A stretch of DNA of 37,500 nt from assembly GCA_900550105.1 (NCBI GenBank), contig URQW01000025.1, forward strand, positions 1 to 37,500, in the 5' to 3' direction. The position numbers and the translations under genes are program-made. The DNA comes from an uncultured Pelosinus sp. (GTDB taxonomy: Bacteria; Bacillota; Negativicutes; UMGS1260). The notes under the pieces are model-generated. The model was not told the origin of the DNA. It made no database searches and saw only the letters and a list, made by a program, of their open reading frames with translations. Positions 15,349 to 23,297 of this stretch are shown here, one piece after another (within the stretch, counting starts at the first letter, position 1; every line of letters begins with the position of its first letter).

Positions 15349-16377
15349 GTGGCGAAACGGGTAAAGGTCTTAGTTATTGATGACTCTCTCGTATTTCGCG
15401 AAACGATCGCTAGGGGGATTGGCGCTGATGCTGGTATTGAAGTCGTTGGTACGGCCGCCGATGTTTTTATTGCCAGAGACAAAATTTTGGCCTTGGAGCC
15501 TGATGTATTAGCTCTGGACGTAGAGATGCCGAAGATGAATGGCATTGAATTTCTAAAGCGTCTGATGCCGCAATATCCTTTGCCTGTTGTCGTTGTTAGT
15601 TCGGTGAGTGAACATGTTTTTGACGCCTTGGCCGCTGGAGCTGTTGATTTTGTGACAAAACCTGACGGGAAAAGTTCTCAGAGCCTGCCTGCATTTATTC
15701 GTGAGCTGATTCTAAAAGTTAAAATTGCTTCTACGGCTAAAGTAGGGCCGCGGCATGACCTGTTTAGTACGCCGGTAAATGCTATGACTAGCGGCGACTG
15801 TCGCCTAATTGCTATTGGCGCTTCGACTGGCGGGACAGAGGCTATCTATGAGATTATTCATGCCTTGCCTGAGCGGATGCCTGGTATTGTAATTGTACAG
15901 CATATGCCGCCTGTATTTACGGCTATGTACGCCAAACGGCTTGATAGCGCTTGCGCTTTAAATGTGAAGGAAGCAGAGGCCGGGGATGAAATTGTTCCAG
16001 GACAAGTTCTCATTGCGCCAGGCGGTGAACGTCATATGCAGGTCGTTCGGCAGCAAGGTAGCTATCGGATTGCTTTTTCACGGACGCCCAAGGTAAATGG
16101 CCATTGTCCTTCTGTCGATATGCTTTTTTTGTCTGTTGCCGAAGCCGTCGGTAGCGCTGCTATTGGTGTGATTCTCACTGGAATGGGCTATGACGGTGCT
16201 AAAGGCTTGTTTGAAATGAAACAGTTTGGCGCGATGACAATCGGGCAAGATGAGAGAACATCTGTTGTCTATGGAATGCCAAAAGCAGCTTATGACATTG
16301 GTGCTGTAAGTCGACAAGCACCACTGGGACAGATTCCGCAACTGCTGGTGAATGCAGCGGCGAAACGGTCGTCTTAA
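15349..16377 (+). CDS. cheB: Protein-glutamate methylesterase/glutaminase CheB
   Basis: CheB removes receptor methyl groups when phosphorylated by CheA, giving adaptation. The 342-residue protein has an N-terminal receiver (DDS acidic pocket, Asp57 in LDVEMPKMNG, Lys in VTKPDGK). A linker and the methylesterase domain follow, with the catalytic triad in IGASTGGTEAI (Ser159), IVQHMPPVFT (His) and ILTGMGYDGAKGL (Asp). The start is GTG 15349, with AGGAGG at 15335-15340 eight bases upstream. It lies 12 bases after cheR. The end overlaps any longer version of the receiver gene downstream. Confidence 0.95.
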   Translation: MAKRVKVLVIDDSLVFRETIARGIGADAGIEVVGTAADVFIARDKILALEPDVLALDVEMPKMNGIEFLKRLMPQYPLPVVVVSSVSEHVFDALAAGAVDFVTKPDGKSSQSLPAFIRELILKVKIASTAKVGPRHDLFSTPVNAMTSGDCRLIAIGASTGGTEAIYEIIHALPERMPGIVIVQHMPPVFTAMYAKRLDSACALNVKEAEAGDEIVPGQVLIAPGGERHMQVVRQQGSYRIAFSRTPKVNGHCPSVDMLFLSVAEAVGSAAIGVILTGMGYDGAKGLFEMKQFGAMTIGQDERTSVVYGMPKAAYDIGAVSRQAPLGQIPQLLVNAAAKRSS

Positions 16378-16420
16378 AGTGTGTGAGCTTGAATTTCCGA
16401 GGAGAAAGGTTGCGTTAAAA

Positions 16421-16825
16421 TTGCGGATTTTGATTGCTGAAGACGATTTGGCCAGTCGCATTTTTATGAGTAAACTATTAGCCCGATACGGTGAGTGTGA
16501 TACCGTTGTCGACGGGTTTGAAGTACTTGACGCTTTCTTATTAGCGCTAAAGGAGCGTAAGCCTTATGATTTGCTTTGTCTTGATATTATGATGCCAAAG
16601 CTTGATGGCCTGAAAGCGCTTCGGGCGATTCGGGAAATTGAGCGGCAAAATGAGTTTTTAACTACCCCTCATAAAACGAAGGTGATTATTACAACTGCGC
16701 TGAATGACAGAAAAACTATTTTGAGCGCGCAAGAAGCCGACTGTGCGGCCTTTGCCTGGAAGCCCATTGACGTTGAGAAATTTTTTCAAGTCATGGAGCA
16801 TTTAGGACTGACAGCTGCTCATTAA
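16421..16825 (+). CDS. Stand-alone receiver protein (CheY-like)
   Basis: The protein is a single receiver domain. Starting at TTG 16421 gives 134 residues beginning MRILIAEDD, the usual receiver N-terminus; AAAGG lies 11 bases upstream. A longer form from ATG 16352 would overlap cheB by 26 bases and add an unusual basic leader. The acidic pair EDD, phospho-acceptor Asp55 in LDIMMPKLDG, the TA pair of ITTALND and the Lys of AWKPID are present. As the last gene of the operon it is the natural phosphorylation target of CheA, either a CheY output or a phosphate sink. It has no DNA-binding domain. The start codon is uncertain. Confidence 0.87.
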   Translation: MRILIAEDDLASRIFMSKLLARYGECDTVVDGFEVLDAFLLALKERKPYDLLCLDIMMPKLDGLKALRAIREIERQNEFLTTPHKTKVIITTALNDRKTILSAQEADCAAFAWKPIDVEKFFQVMEHLGLTAAH

Positions 16826-16839
16826 AAAGTCTAGCGGCG

Positions 16840-16939
16840 AAGCTGTTTTCTCGAAAGAAAATTCACTGTATGTTGTGGCGGTCTTTTACTAAGTCACAAT
16901 ATATAGTTGAAATTTTTCTTAAGAAGACAGCTTTTTTTT
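16840..16939 (+). terminator. Possible long-loop terminator of the chemosensory operon
   Basis: AAGCTGTTTTCT (16840-16851) can pair with AGAAGACAGCTT (16922-16933), 12 bp with one G-U pair, followed by a run of eight Ts (16932-16939). The loop is about 70 bases, long for an ordinary terminator. A competing small hairpin TTTTCT-CGAA-AGAAAA (16846-16861) shares the left arm. It also overlaps the promoter of the next gene. Confidence 0.4.
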
Positions 16940-16947
16940 GTTATAAT
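16919..16947 (+). promoter_or_regulatory. Sigma-A promoter for the YtcJ-like amidohydrolase gene
   Basis: The -35 box TTAAGA (16919-16924), a 17-bp spacer and the consensus -10 TATAAT (16942-16947) are visible. The spacer contains the T-run of the preceding putative terminator. Confidence 0.65.
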
Positions 16948-16993
16948 AGGACATACACAATTTGCCGTTTGCAGGAAAAGGAGGCTGTTAAGT

Positions 16994-18694
16994 ATGACAA
17001 CAATTCTGCAGGCTGATACACTTCTCCTAAACGGCTTGATCTATACAGCTGATGGAAAAGACTCGATGAGCGAAGCTGTTGCTATAGCCGGACAACGTTT
17101 GATTTTTGTCGGTACAAATGAAGCTGCGACTGCTTACAAGGGGCCGGATACAAAAGTCATTGACTTACAAGGAAAATTTGTGATTCCTGGCATGAGCGAT
17201 ACGCATCTTCATCCGCCAGGATTGTCCTTGCTTGAGCTTTATGAAGTGCAGCTTCACGCTTGCCATAGTATAGAGGAATATATTGCAGCTGTAACTGTTT
17301 TTCGGGATAAGCAGCCTAAGATGAAAGCAATTTATGGCCGCGGCTGGTCTTGGGGAGATTTGTCAGGGGAGGAACTGGCAAAAGGGCCGCGCAAGGAATA
17401 TCTTGATGCTGTCAGTCGTGATCGTCCGATTATTCTTAGAGCTCATGATGGACATACTTTATGGCTGAACTCGAAGGCCTTTGAGGTCTATGGCATTACT
17501 GAGGCGACGGTAGCGCCAGAAGGCGGTCTCATTGAACGAGATCCTGTAACAGGCCAGCTTTGGGGAACGCTGAAAGAAAGTGCCATGCGACTCGTTGCTT
17601 TGCCTGAGTATACTTTGGATCAGTATAAGATCGCCTTAAAAGCCTTTCAGCAAAAAATGCATCGTTTGGGGATTACGAGTATTCTTGCCTTATCGAGTCA
17701 AGTTTTTGAAACAATTTTTACGGCTTTTCAAGATATGGAAGCTAATGGCGAGCTTCTGCTGCATGTTCGTGGTGCTGCTACAATTAGAGCGGAAGAAGAT
17801 CTTGCCTTGCAGCTTGGCGTTATTTCTGACTGGCAGCAACGGTTTCGATCGGAGCATTTGGCAGTGACAACAGCCAAGTTTTTTACTGATGGAGTAGTAG
17901 AAGGTCGGACGAGTTGTCTTTTAACGCCTTATGAGCAGAAATATGATACTGAGGAGCCTGATTACGGTCGCTTTTTATGGGATAAGGAGGCTTTGTTTCA
18001 GGCCTTTTATGCGGCAAATCAGCGGGGTCTGCAAATTCACGTTCATTCCACAGGCGATCGATCCACCCAGTTTGTTCTTGATGCCTTGGCGAAGGTACGG
18101 CAGGAATTAGGAAAAACTGATTGCCGCAATACAATTACTCATTTGCAGTTAGTGGCAGCCGCCGATATCGCTCGCTTTAAGGAACTTGACGTAATTGCCA
18201 GCGTTCAACCTTATTGGCACTTTAAAGGACCCAATTGGTGGGAAAAAGTCGATTATCAGCTGATAGGAAGTCGGGCGGAACAGGAGTTTCCGCTGCAGAG
18301 CTTTTTTGCTGCTGGTGTTACAGTGGCTTCTTCTTCGGATTATCCGGCGACTCTGTTACCGAATCCGCTTCAGGCTATTGATATTGGTGTAACGCGCAAT
18401 ATCGATAATGGCGTACTGCATGGTGTTGCCGATATTAGCGACGCTGATGCACCTGACTATTTGTTAAATCGTCAGGAAAGAGCTTCGGTGCGCAATATGA
18501 TTCGCAGCTTTACTATTAACGGTGCTTATCTGCTCTTTTTGGAAGACAAAATTGGTTCCATTGAAGTAGGTAAGCAGGCTGATTTGGTTGTACTTGATCA
18601 CAATCTATTTACAATGGCTCCGACCGAAATTGATAAAGTGAAAGTTGTAATGACCTTTTTCGGCGGCAAAATTGTCTATTCCTTGGAAGAATAG
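16994..18694 (+). CDS. YtcJ-like amidohydrolase (Amidohydro_3 family)
   Basis: This 566-residue metal-dependent hydrolase belongs to the amidohydrolase superfamily. The small beta domain at the N-terminus (LLLNGLIYTADGKDSMSEAV) is followed by the TIM barrel with the HxH metal motif in MSDTHLHPPG. A lysine lies in TTAKFFTDGVVEGRTS, with His residues in IHVHSTGDRS and the Asp in SSSDYPATLLPNPL. The C-terminal IGSIEVGKQADLVVLD completes the fold. Family members hydrolyse cyclic or linear amides, but the substrate of YtcJ types is mostly unknown. AAAGGAGG at 16977-16984 fixes the ATG at 16994. Earlier codons in the same frame lie inside the promoter and are not translated. It appears to be a single-gene unit closed by a strong terminator. 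Confidence 0.9.
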   Translation: MTTILQADTLLLNGLIYTADGKDSMSEAVAIAGQRLIFVGTNEAATAYKGPDTKVIDLQGKFVIPGMSDTHLHPPGLSLLELYEVQLHACHSIEEYIAAVTVFRDKQPKMKAIYGRGWSWGDLSGEELAKGPRKEYLDAVSRDRPIILRAHDGHTLWLNSKAFEVYGITEATVAPEGGLIERDPVTGQLWGTLKESAMRLVALPEYTLDQYKIALKAFQQKMHRLGITSILALSSQVFETIFTAFQDMEANGELLLHVRGAATIRAEEDLALQLGVISDWQQRFRSEHLAVTTAKFFTDGVVEGRTSCLLTPYEQKYDTEEPDYGRFLWDKEALFQAFYAANQRGLQIHVHSTGDRSTQFVLDALAKVRQELGKTDCRNTITHLQLVAAADIARFKELDVIASVQPYWHFKGPNWWEKVDYQLIGSRAEQEFPLQSFFAAGVTVASSSDYPATLLPNPLQAIDIGVTRNIDNGVLHGVADISDADAPDYLLNRQERASVRNMIRSFTINGAYLLFLEDKIGSIEVGKQADLVVLDHNLFTMAPTEIDKVKVVMTFFGGKIVYSLEE

Positions 18695-18720
18695 AAGACC
18701 TTTTCGGTCTTGAAAATAAA

Positions 18721-18777
18721 CAAGCTGTCTCGTCACTTTTTTTGTTGCTAAAAAGAAGACGGGACAGCTTGTTTTGT
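18721..18777 (+). terminator. Strong Rho-independent terminator after the amidohydrolase
   Basis: CAAGCTGTCTCGTC (18721-18734) pairs with GACGGGACAGCTTG (18758-18771), 14 bp with one G-U pair, followed by TTTTGTTATT. A smaller hairpin AAGACC-ttttc-GGTCTT lies just before it at 18695-18711. Confidence 0.9.
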
Positions 18778-18795
18778 TATTGCATAAGTAAAAAT

Positions 18796-18824
18796 TTTAC
18801 AAATAAAGCATAGTATGATATTCT
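18796..18824 (+). promoter_or_regulatory. Sigma-A promoter for the methyltransferase gene
   Basis: TTTACA (18796-18801) and TATTCT (18819-18824) are separated by 17 bp. They lie about 40 bases before the start codon. Confidence 0.55.
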
Positions 18825-18865
18825 TTATATGGAAAAAAATGTAATTTCAAAAGAGGCGGAATGCT

Positions 18866-19579
18866 GTGTTAAAAAAGCTTAACGAGGAAAGTGTCAAAAC
18901 CTTTAATCAAGACTATGTAACAGAAGCGACTTGGCAAATGGTAGTGTCAGCTATTGAACAACAGTGGGGAAATAAAGAATTCTCTTTTGCTGATTTAGGC
19001 GGTGGCAACGGACTTTTTACGGATCGTATTTTGGCGGCTTTTCCCCAAGCTAGCGGGACTCTTATTGATAATTCGCCCTACTTAATCAAAGAAAATCGGC
19101 CTCATGAGCGAAAAAGGCTTATTTTTGACTCCATAGAACAGGCTCCCCGCCATATACAATCAGTCGATATTGTTTTTTGCAACTGGTTGCTTCATCACTT
19201 AGTAGCTGATTCTTATCAGGTTACGCGCCAAAATATCGTGGCAGCCCTTCGCTTAGGCAAAGGGTTACTGGCAAAAGACGGGCGAATGTCTATTTTTGAA
19301 AATCTCTATGAGGGGATTTTGTTCCATAACCTTCCCAGCCATTTAATTTTTTCGCTCACTTCTCAGACGAAGCTGGCCCCGTTGTTACGCCGATTTGGTG
19401 CTAATACAGCTGGTTGCGGCGTTTGTTTTTTATCGAAACCGGAGTGGCGCCAGACTCTTAAGCAAAGTGGTCTTATGATCGAGCGGGTTCAAGAAGATGA
19501 GCCTTGGGATTTTTCCTGGGGCAAAAGGGCATTGCTTCATATCAAATCAGTGCGAGTAGGGCATTTTTGGTGTAAGTAA
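18866..19579 (+). CDS. Class I SAM-dependent methyltransferase, substrate unknown
   Basis: The protein has 237 residues. Motif I of the Rossmann fold is FADLGGGNGLFTDRILAAF at about residues 39-57. The following acidic strand ends in TLIDNSPYL, and SVDIVFCNWLLHHLV at about 95-110 is the motif IV region. SAM binding is therefore secure, but nothing tells the methyl acceptor. The start is GTG 18866, with AAAGAGGCGG about 6 bases upstream. An ATG at 18861 in another frame meets a stop at once. The gene has its own promoter and seems monocistronic. It ends 2 bases from the end of the convergent transporter gene with no strong terminator between them. Confidence 0.82.
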   Translation: MLKKLNEESVKTFNQDYVTEATWQMVVSAIEQQWGNKEFSFADLGGGNGLFTDRILAAFPQASGTLIDNSPYLIKENRPHERKRLIFDSIEQAPRHIQSVDIVFCNWLLHHLVADSYQVTRQNIVAALRLGKGLLAKDGRMSIFENLYEGILFHNLPSHLIFSLTSQTKLAPLLRRFGANTAGCGVCFLSKPEWRQTLKQSGLMIERVQEDEPWDFSWGKRALLHIKSVRVGHFWCK

Positions 19580-19581
19580 AC

Positions 19582-20499
19582 TTATGCTTTGGAAGAACTA
19601 TGGGAATGGTTTAGTTTTTCTTTAAAGTGAAAAACCTTTAGCTGCGAAATGAGCATGCCGGCAAACATAAGGGCGCACCCAATCCATTCCGTAAAGCCCA
19701 ATTTTTCATCTAAAATCAGATAGCCGCCAAGTGTTGCAAATACGGTTTCCATGCTGAGAATAATTGCGGCATGACTGGGAGAGGATCCCTTTTGGCCGAC
19801 AATCTGCAGCGTATAAGCAATGCCAACTGAGCAGACGCCACCGTAGAGAAGAGGGACCGCTGCGCCTTGAATGCCAGAGACAGTAATATTCTCAAGGAAC
19901 AAGGCGGCAAGAAGACTGAACAGTGAGCAGGTGGAAAATTGTACAAAGGCCAGTTTTACTGTGTCAATATGACCAGCATAACGATCAATTAGCAGGATAT
20001 GGCAGGACCAGAAGAGGGCGCCGATTAGAACGAGAAAATCGCCAGGTGAAATAGTCAAAGTTTCTTTAACGCAGAGAAAATACAAGCCAAAGGCTGCCAG
20101 GGCGGTACCGAGCCATGTATTGATTGTCGTTGCTTGCTTCAAGAAGATGCCGAGAATAGGCACAAGAACAATATAGAGACAGGTAACAAAGGCGGCCTTG
20201 CCTGCAGTAGTATAGAGCAGGCCGATCTGTTGCAGCGAAGCGGCTGGAAAGAGAATACAGCCAGCTAAGAGCCCAATTTTTACAGCGCTTGGTTTTGTAA
20301 TTTTTGTGCCTGATTTTTCAGCTGTCACAGACTCGTTTTTGGGTAGGAACAACAGGAGTGGAATTAACGAGAGCGCTCCCAGAGCAAAACGAATCCCATT
20401 AAAGGTGTAAGGACCGACATGATCCATGCCGACGCGTTGGGCTACGAAGGCAAAGCCCCAAATCAAGGCGGCTAGGAGTAAAAACATATTGGATTTCAT
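19582..20499 (-). CDS. EamA/DMT-family membrane transporter
   Basis: The 305-residue protein has about ten hydrophobic helices in two EamA repeats. The first (NMFLLLAALIWGFAFVAQRV) starts at the N-terminus and the second near the middle (PGDFLVLIGALFWSCHILLI). Proteins of this family export or exchange small metabolites across the cytoplasmic membrane; the substrate here is unknown. I start it at ATG 20499, giving the canonical N-terminus MKSNMFLLL; AGAAAGGA lies 13 bases upstream, rather far. An in-frame ATG at 20547 would overlap the M20 gene by 26 bases. It lies 22 bases downstream of that amidohydrolase on the same strand, so the two are probably co-transcribed and the transporter may handle its substrate or product. 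Confidence 0.85.
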   Translation of the reverse strand: MKSNMFLLLAALIWGFAFVAQRVGMDHVGPYTFNGIRFALGALSLIPLLLFLPKNESVTAEKSGTKITKPSAVKIGLLAGCILFPAASLQQIGLLYTTAGKAAFVTCLYIVLVPILGIFLKQATTINTWLGTALAAFGLYFLCVKETLTISPGDFLVLIGALFWSCHILLIDRYAGHIDTVKLAFVQFSTCSLFSLLAALFLENITVSGIQGAAVPLLYGGVCSVGIAYTLQIVGQKGSSPSHAAIILSMETVFATLGGYLILDEKLGFTEWIGCALMFAGMLISQLKVFHFKEKLNHSHSSSKA

Positions 20500-20521
20500 A
20501 ATTGTTGTAAATTCCTTTCTG

Positions 20522-21847
20522 TTAGTCACCGGAGTTCTTTTTTTCAATGGAATTCATAAAAGTAAGATACCTTTCTTTCGTCATGGCCGGTTTATAAGCA
20601 GCCAGACAATTTTCGATAGTTTCCCCTTGATTATAGAGAAGGTCGATAATTGTCATAGCCATGGCTTTCGCTGGCATAAGATAAGCCATCTCCCGATCGG
20701 TTACAGCAAAATCTCGAGCATGAGCTTGCCCTTTTACGCCGCTGACCCAAGGATGAATGACTGGTATGAGATGTGACAAATCACCCATATCGGTGCTTGC
20801 GGCATGATGTGTCAGCGAATGAACGTGCTCCGCGCCGATGAGGCAAGCGGCATTGGTTTGAAATAGTTTTGTTAAATCAGGGTCATTAATGAGTGGCAGA
20901 AAGCCAGGAAGATCCGTAATTTCTACCTGAGCCCCCACAGCCATGGCGCCCGCTTGTAGCGCTCTGTCGACTTTTTTGTTCGCGTCAAGCATGGCAGGTA
21001 GGGTTTTGGCACGTACATAGCTTTCTAAGCGCACATCAGAAGGAATTACGTTTACCAAATCGCCACCCTTGGTAAATATAGGATGAAACCGTACATGGTC
21101 TTCATCACGGAATGTTTCTCTTTGGGCATGAACCGCTGTTAGTGCAATCAAAGCAGCATTTAAGGCGTTAATACCTTCTTCAGGCGCACCGGCCGCATGG
21201 GCTTCGCGGCCAATAAACCGAATCATTTTGCCAATAAAGCCATTGCTTGATCCGCCGACGTAAATATTGCGGCCTTCATCACTTGTTGTGGATAAATGCA
21301 TCATCATAGCCAGATCAATATCATCAAAAGCGCCGAGGCGGATGAGCTCGGCTTTGCCGCCTAAATAGCCGATTTTTCCTTCGCGTCGCAAGCGGTTGCG
21401 ATATTCAATTTCTACATATTCTTCCGCCGGAACGGCAAAGGGAACCACATCGCCGTCTAACTCAGCCATAATACCTGATGCCTTAAGACCTATTGCCACA
21501 GCAGCCATCGCGGCAACTTGGGCATGATGGCCGCAGGCGTGAGCCGCGCCTGTCTGGGGATCTGAGAGGGGGTGATCGAAACAGGTGACGGCATCAAGTT
21601 CGCCGAGAACAGCTATCTTTCGTTTGGAGCTTTTACCTGTAAGGAGTCCCTTTACGCCAGTCAGCGCTAGACCTGTTTTATGTGGAATTGAAAATTTCGT
21701 AAAAAGTTCGGCAACCTTGCCAGACGTCTTGGTTTCTTTAAAGCCCATTTCAGGCTCTGTCGCAATTGATTCAGCCAGAGAATAGATTATTTCTTTATGT
21801 TCGTCAATACTTTGACAGACTTTTTTCTTTAATTCTTCCTGTGACAT
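20522..21847 (-). CDS. M20-family amidohydrolase/aminoacylase (AbgB-like)
   Basis: The 441-residue protein belongs to the M20D metallopeptidase/amidohydrolase group, which cleaves N-acyl or aminobenzoyl amino acids with a di-metal centre. Visible ligand motifs are GELDAV, AAHACGHHAQVA (Cys/His), VPAEEYVEIEYR (catalytic Glu) and HHAASTDMGDLSH near the C-terminus. The central EAHAAGAPEEGINAL block marks the dimerisation lid domain. ATG 21847 is chosen because AGGAG lies 9 bases upstream; an ATG at 21886 has no such site. It is divergent from a DUF3100-type membrane gene 113 bases away and followed by an EamA transporter. This points to uptake and hydrolysis of an amidated compound. The exact substrate is not shown by the sequence. 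Confidence 0.9.
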   Translation of the reverse strand: MSQEELKKKVCQSIDEHKEIIYSLAESIATEPEMGFKETKTSGKVAELFTKFSIPHKTGLALTGVKGLLTGKSSKRKIAVLGELDAVTCFDHPLSDPQTGAAHACGHHAQVAAMAAVAIGLKASGIMAELDGDVVPFAVPAEEYVEIEYRNRLRREGKIGYLGGKAELIRLGAFDDIDLAMMMHLSTTSDEGRNIYVGGSSNGFIGKMIRFIGREAHAAGAPEEGINALNAALIALTAVHAQRETFRDEDHVRFHPIFTKGGDLVNVIPSDVRLESYVRAKTLPAMLDANKKVDRALQAGAMAVGAQVEITDLPGFLPLINDPDLTKLFQTNAACLIGAEHVHSLTHHAASTDMGDLSHLIPVIHPWVSGVKGQAHARDFAVTDREMAYLMPAKAMAMTIIDLLYNQGETIENCLAAYKPAMTKERYLTFMNSIEKKNSGD

Positions 21848-21879
21848 GAAAATCATCTCCTGAAAATGTTTGTTTGCAA

Positions 21880-21908
21880 TTGACAAATGTTTCTTCTAAT
21901 TATACAAT
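21880..21908 (+). promoter_or_regulatory. Sigma-A promoter for the DUF3100 operon
   Basis: A consensus TTGACA (21880-21885), 17-bp spacer and TACAAT (21903-21908) are visible. It is the best promoter in the window by match to consensus and overlaps the opposing promoter on the minus strand. Confidence 0.8.
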
Positions 21909-21927
21909 CAAAGTGCTCTTTTTTTGA
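21899..21927 (-). promoter_or_regulatory. Promoter for the M20 amidohydrolase, minus strand
   Basis: On the minus strand a perfect TATAAT lies at 21904-21899. The hexamer 17 bases upstream (TCAAAA, 21927-21922) matches -35 poorly. The two divergent -10 boxes overlap, so the polymerases would compete. Confidence 0.5.
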
Positions 21928-21960
21928 CAGTAAAATAAAAATTGATAAGGAGGAATCAGA

Positions 21961-22770
21961 GTGGAAGTGATTAAAAATTGGAAAGTTCATCTTTGCGCTC
22001 TTATTTTAGTAGTAATTTGCGAAGGCATTGGTACCAAAAAAATCCCTTTAGGACCTGGTGTTTTAATGCTGTTGCCCATGCTTTACGCCATGATTCTCGG
22101 CGGAATTATCAGTTGGCCTCGTCTTAAGGTAATGAAAGTAGAGGAAATGACTTATGCATCAAAAGTTATGACGCTGCTTACTTTGCTGCTAGTTACAAAA
22201 CTCGGCGTAATTATTGGACCGTCTGTAGCTAAATTGGCTCATTCAGGACTCGCCCTGTCACTGCAAGAATTGGGCCATTTCTTTGGAACGGTCATTTTAG
22301 GTTTGCCGCTAGCGTTGCTCTTAGGCCTTGGTCGCGAATCAGTGGGAGCCACCTTTTCGATTGACCGAGAACCCAATATTGCGATTATCGCCGAAAAATA
22401 TGGTTTGAATTCGCCGGAAGGCCGCGGGGTTATGGCTGTTTATATTTGCGGTACTGTCTTTGGGGCGGTATGGATTGGCCTTTTAGCCGGTTATATGGCA
22501 GCACTGCAGATTTTTCATCCTTATGCATTGGCCATGGGAGCAGGCCTTGGGTCAGGCAGTATGATGGCAGCCGCCTCTGGCGCGATTAAAGCTGTTTTTC
22601 CCGAATATGCCAATGAGATTTTAATGTATGCTGGCGCGAGTAATTTGCTGACAACGATTGTGGGAATTTATTTCTGTCTCTTCGTGTCTTTGCCTGTCAC
22701 AAACTATCTTTATAAGATTTTATCGCCGATTCTAGGGAAAAAGCAGACGAAGGAGGAGAGAGCCCTATGA
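21961..22770 (+). CDS. DUF3100-type integral membrane protein
   Basis: This 269-residue protein is highly hydrophobic with about 7-8 membrane segments. The middle motif GRESVGATFSIDREPNIAII and the following EKYGLNSPEGRGVMAVYICG match what I recall of the DUF3100 family. Its function is not established, but members often neighbour M20 amidohydrolases. The GLY/SER-rich GAGLGSGSMMAAASGAI stretch looks like a discontinuous membrane element of a transporter. GTG 21961 is well supported by AAGGAGG at 21947-21953, 7 bases upstream. The next gene overlaps its stop codon by ATGA, so the two proteins probably form one complex. A transport role is inference from context. Confidence 0.78.
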   Translation: MEVIKNWKVHLCALILVVICEGIGTKKIPLGPGVLMLLPMLYAMILGGIISWPRLKVMKVEEMTYASKVMTLLTLLLVTKLGVIIGPSVAKLAHSGLALSLQELGHFFGTVILGLPLALLLGLGRESVGATFSIDREPNIAIIAEKYGLNSPEGRGVMAVYICGTVFGAVWIGLLAGYMAALQIFHPYALAMGAGLGSGSMMAAASGAIKAVFPEYANEILMYAGASNLLTTIVGIYFCLFVSLPVTNYLYKILSPILGKKQTKEERAL

Positions 22771-23213
22771 AATGGAAAGAGCCGCTAATTATTTTTCTGA
22801 TCACAAGTATTATTACAATTCTAGGCAACTCCATTGGCTACCATGTCTCGCTCCTAGATACAGCGATTGGCTATGGCTTACTGTTGGCTGTCACCTTAGT
22901 TGGAATTGGCGTAACCCATATTATGCCTGTTAAATTGCCGCTAGTCTTTTGGATTTCGATTGTAGCCATTCTTGTTTCTATGCCTTTTTCTCCCATTGCC
23001 CCATTGATTGCCACCTATACGGCAAAAGTGGATTTTCTGGCCCTCTGTACAACCATACTGGCCTATGCCGGTCTGTCTGTAGGCAAGGATCTGCCCATGT
23101 TTAAAAAGATGTCGTGGCGGATTATTATAGTAGCTTTGGCCGTATATACCGGGACATTTCTGTTTTCTACGATCATTGCGCAAACCTTGCTAAAAATCGA
23201 AGGGATTATCTAA
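22767..23213 (+). CDS. Small integral membrane protein coupled to the DUF3100 gene
   Basis: The 148-residue protein has about five hydrophobic segments and no soluble domain. I do not recognise a named family with confidence. The start ATG 22767 overlaps the stop of the preceding gene (ATGA), and GGAGGAGAG lies some 8 bases upstream, so translation is coupled. Segments such as FISIVAILVSMPF-like hydrophobic runs alternate with short polar loops, one reading YTAKVDFLALCTT and another SVGKDLPMFKKMSW. The C-terminus ends in a last helix. The obvious reading is a second subunit of a two-part membrane transporter with the DUF3100 protein, working with the divergent amidohydrolase. This is inferred from gene order only. 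Confidence 0.75.
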   Translation: MKWKEPLIIFLITSIITILGNSIGYHVSLLDTAIGYGLLLAVTLVGIGVTHIMPVKLPLVFWISIVAILVSMPFSPIAPLIATYTAKVDFLALCTTILAYAGLSVGKDLPMFKKMSWRIIIVALAVYTGTFLFSTIIAQTLLKIEGII

Positions 23214-23235
23214 ACGGGTTTGCTGGGAATAGAAG

Positions 23236-23271
23236 CACCTCTGACTGCGAGAGCAGCAGAGGTGTTTTTTT
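23236..23271 (+). terminator. Rho-independent terminator after the DUF3100 operon
   Basis: CACCTCTG (23236-23243) pairs with CAGAGGTG (23257-23264), extended inside by CTGC/GCAG. Seven Ts follow. Confidence 0.92.
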
Positions 23272-23297
23272 ACTTGGATAGCGAAGCACAACAGATT

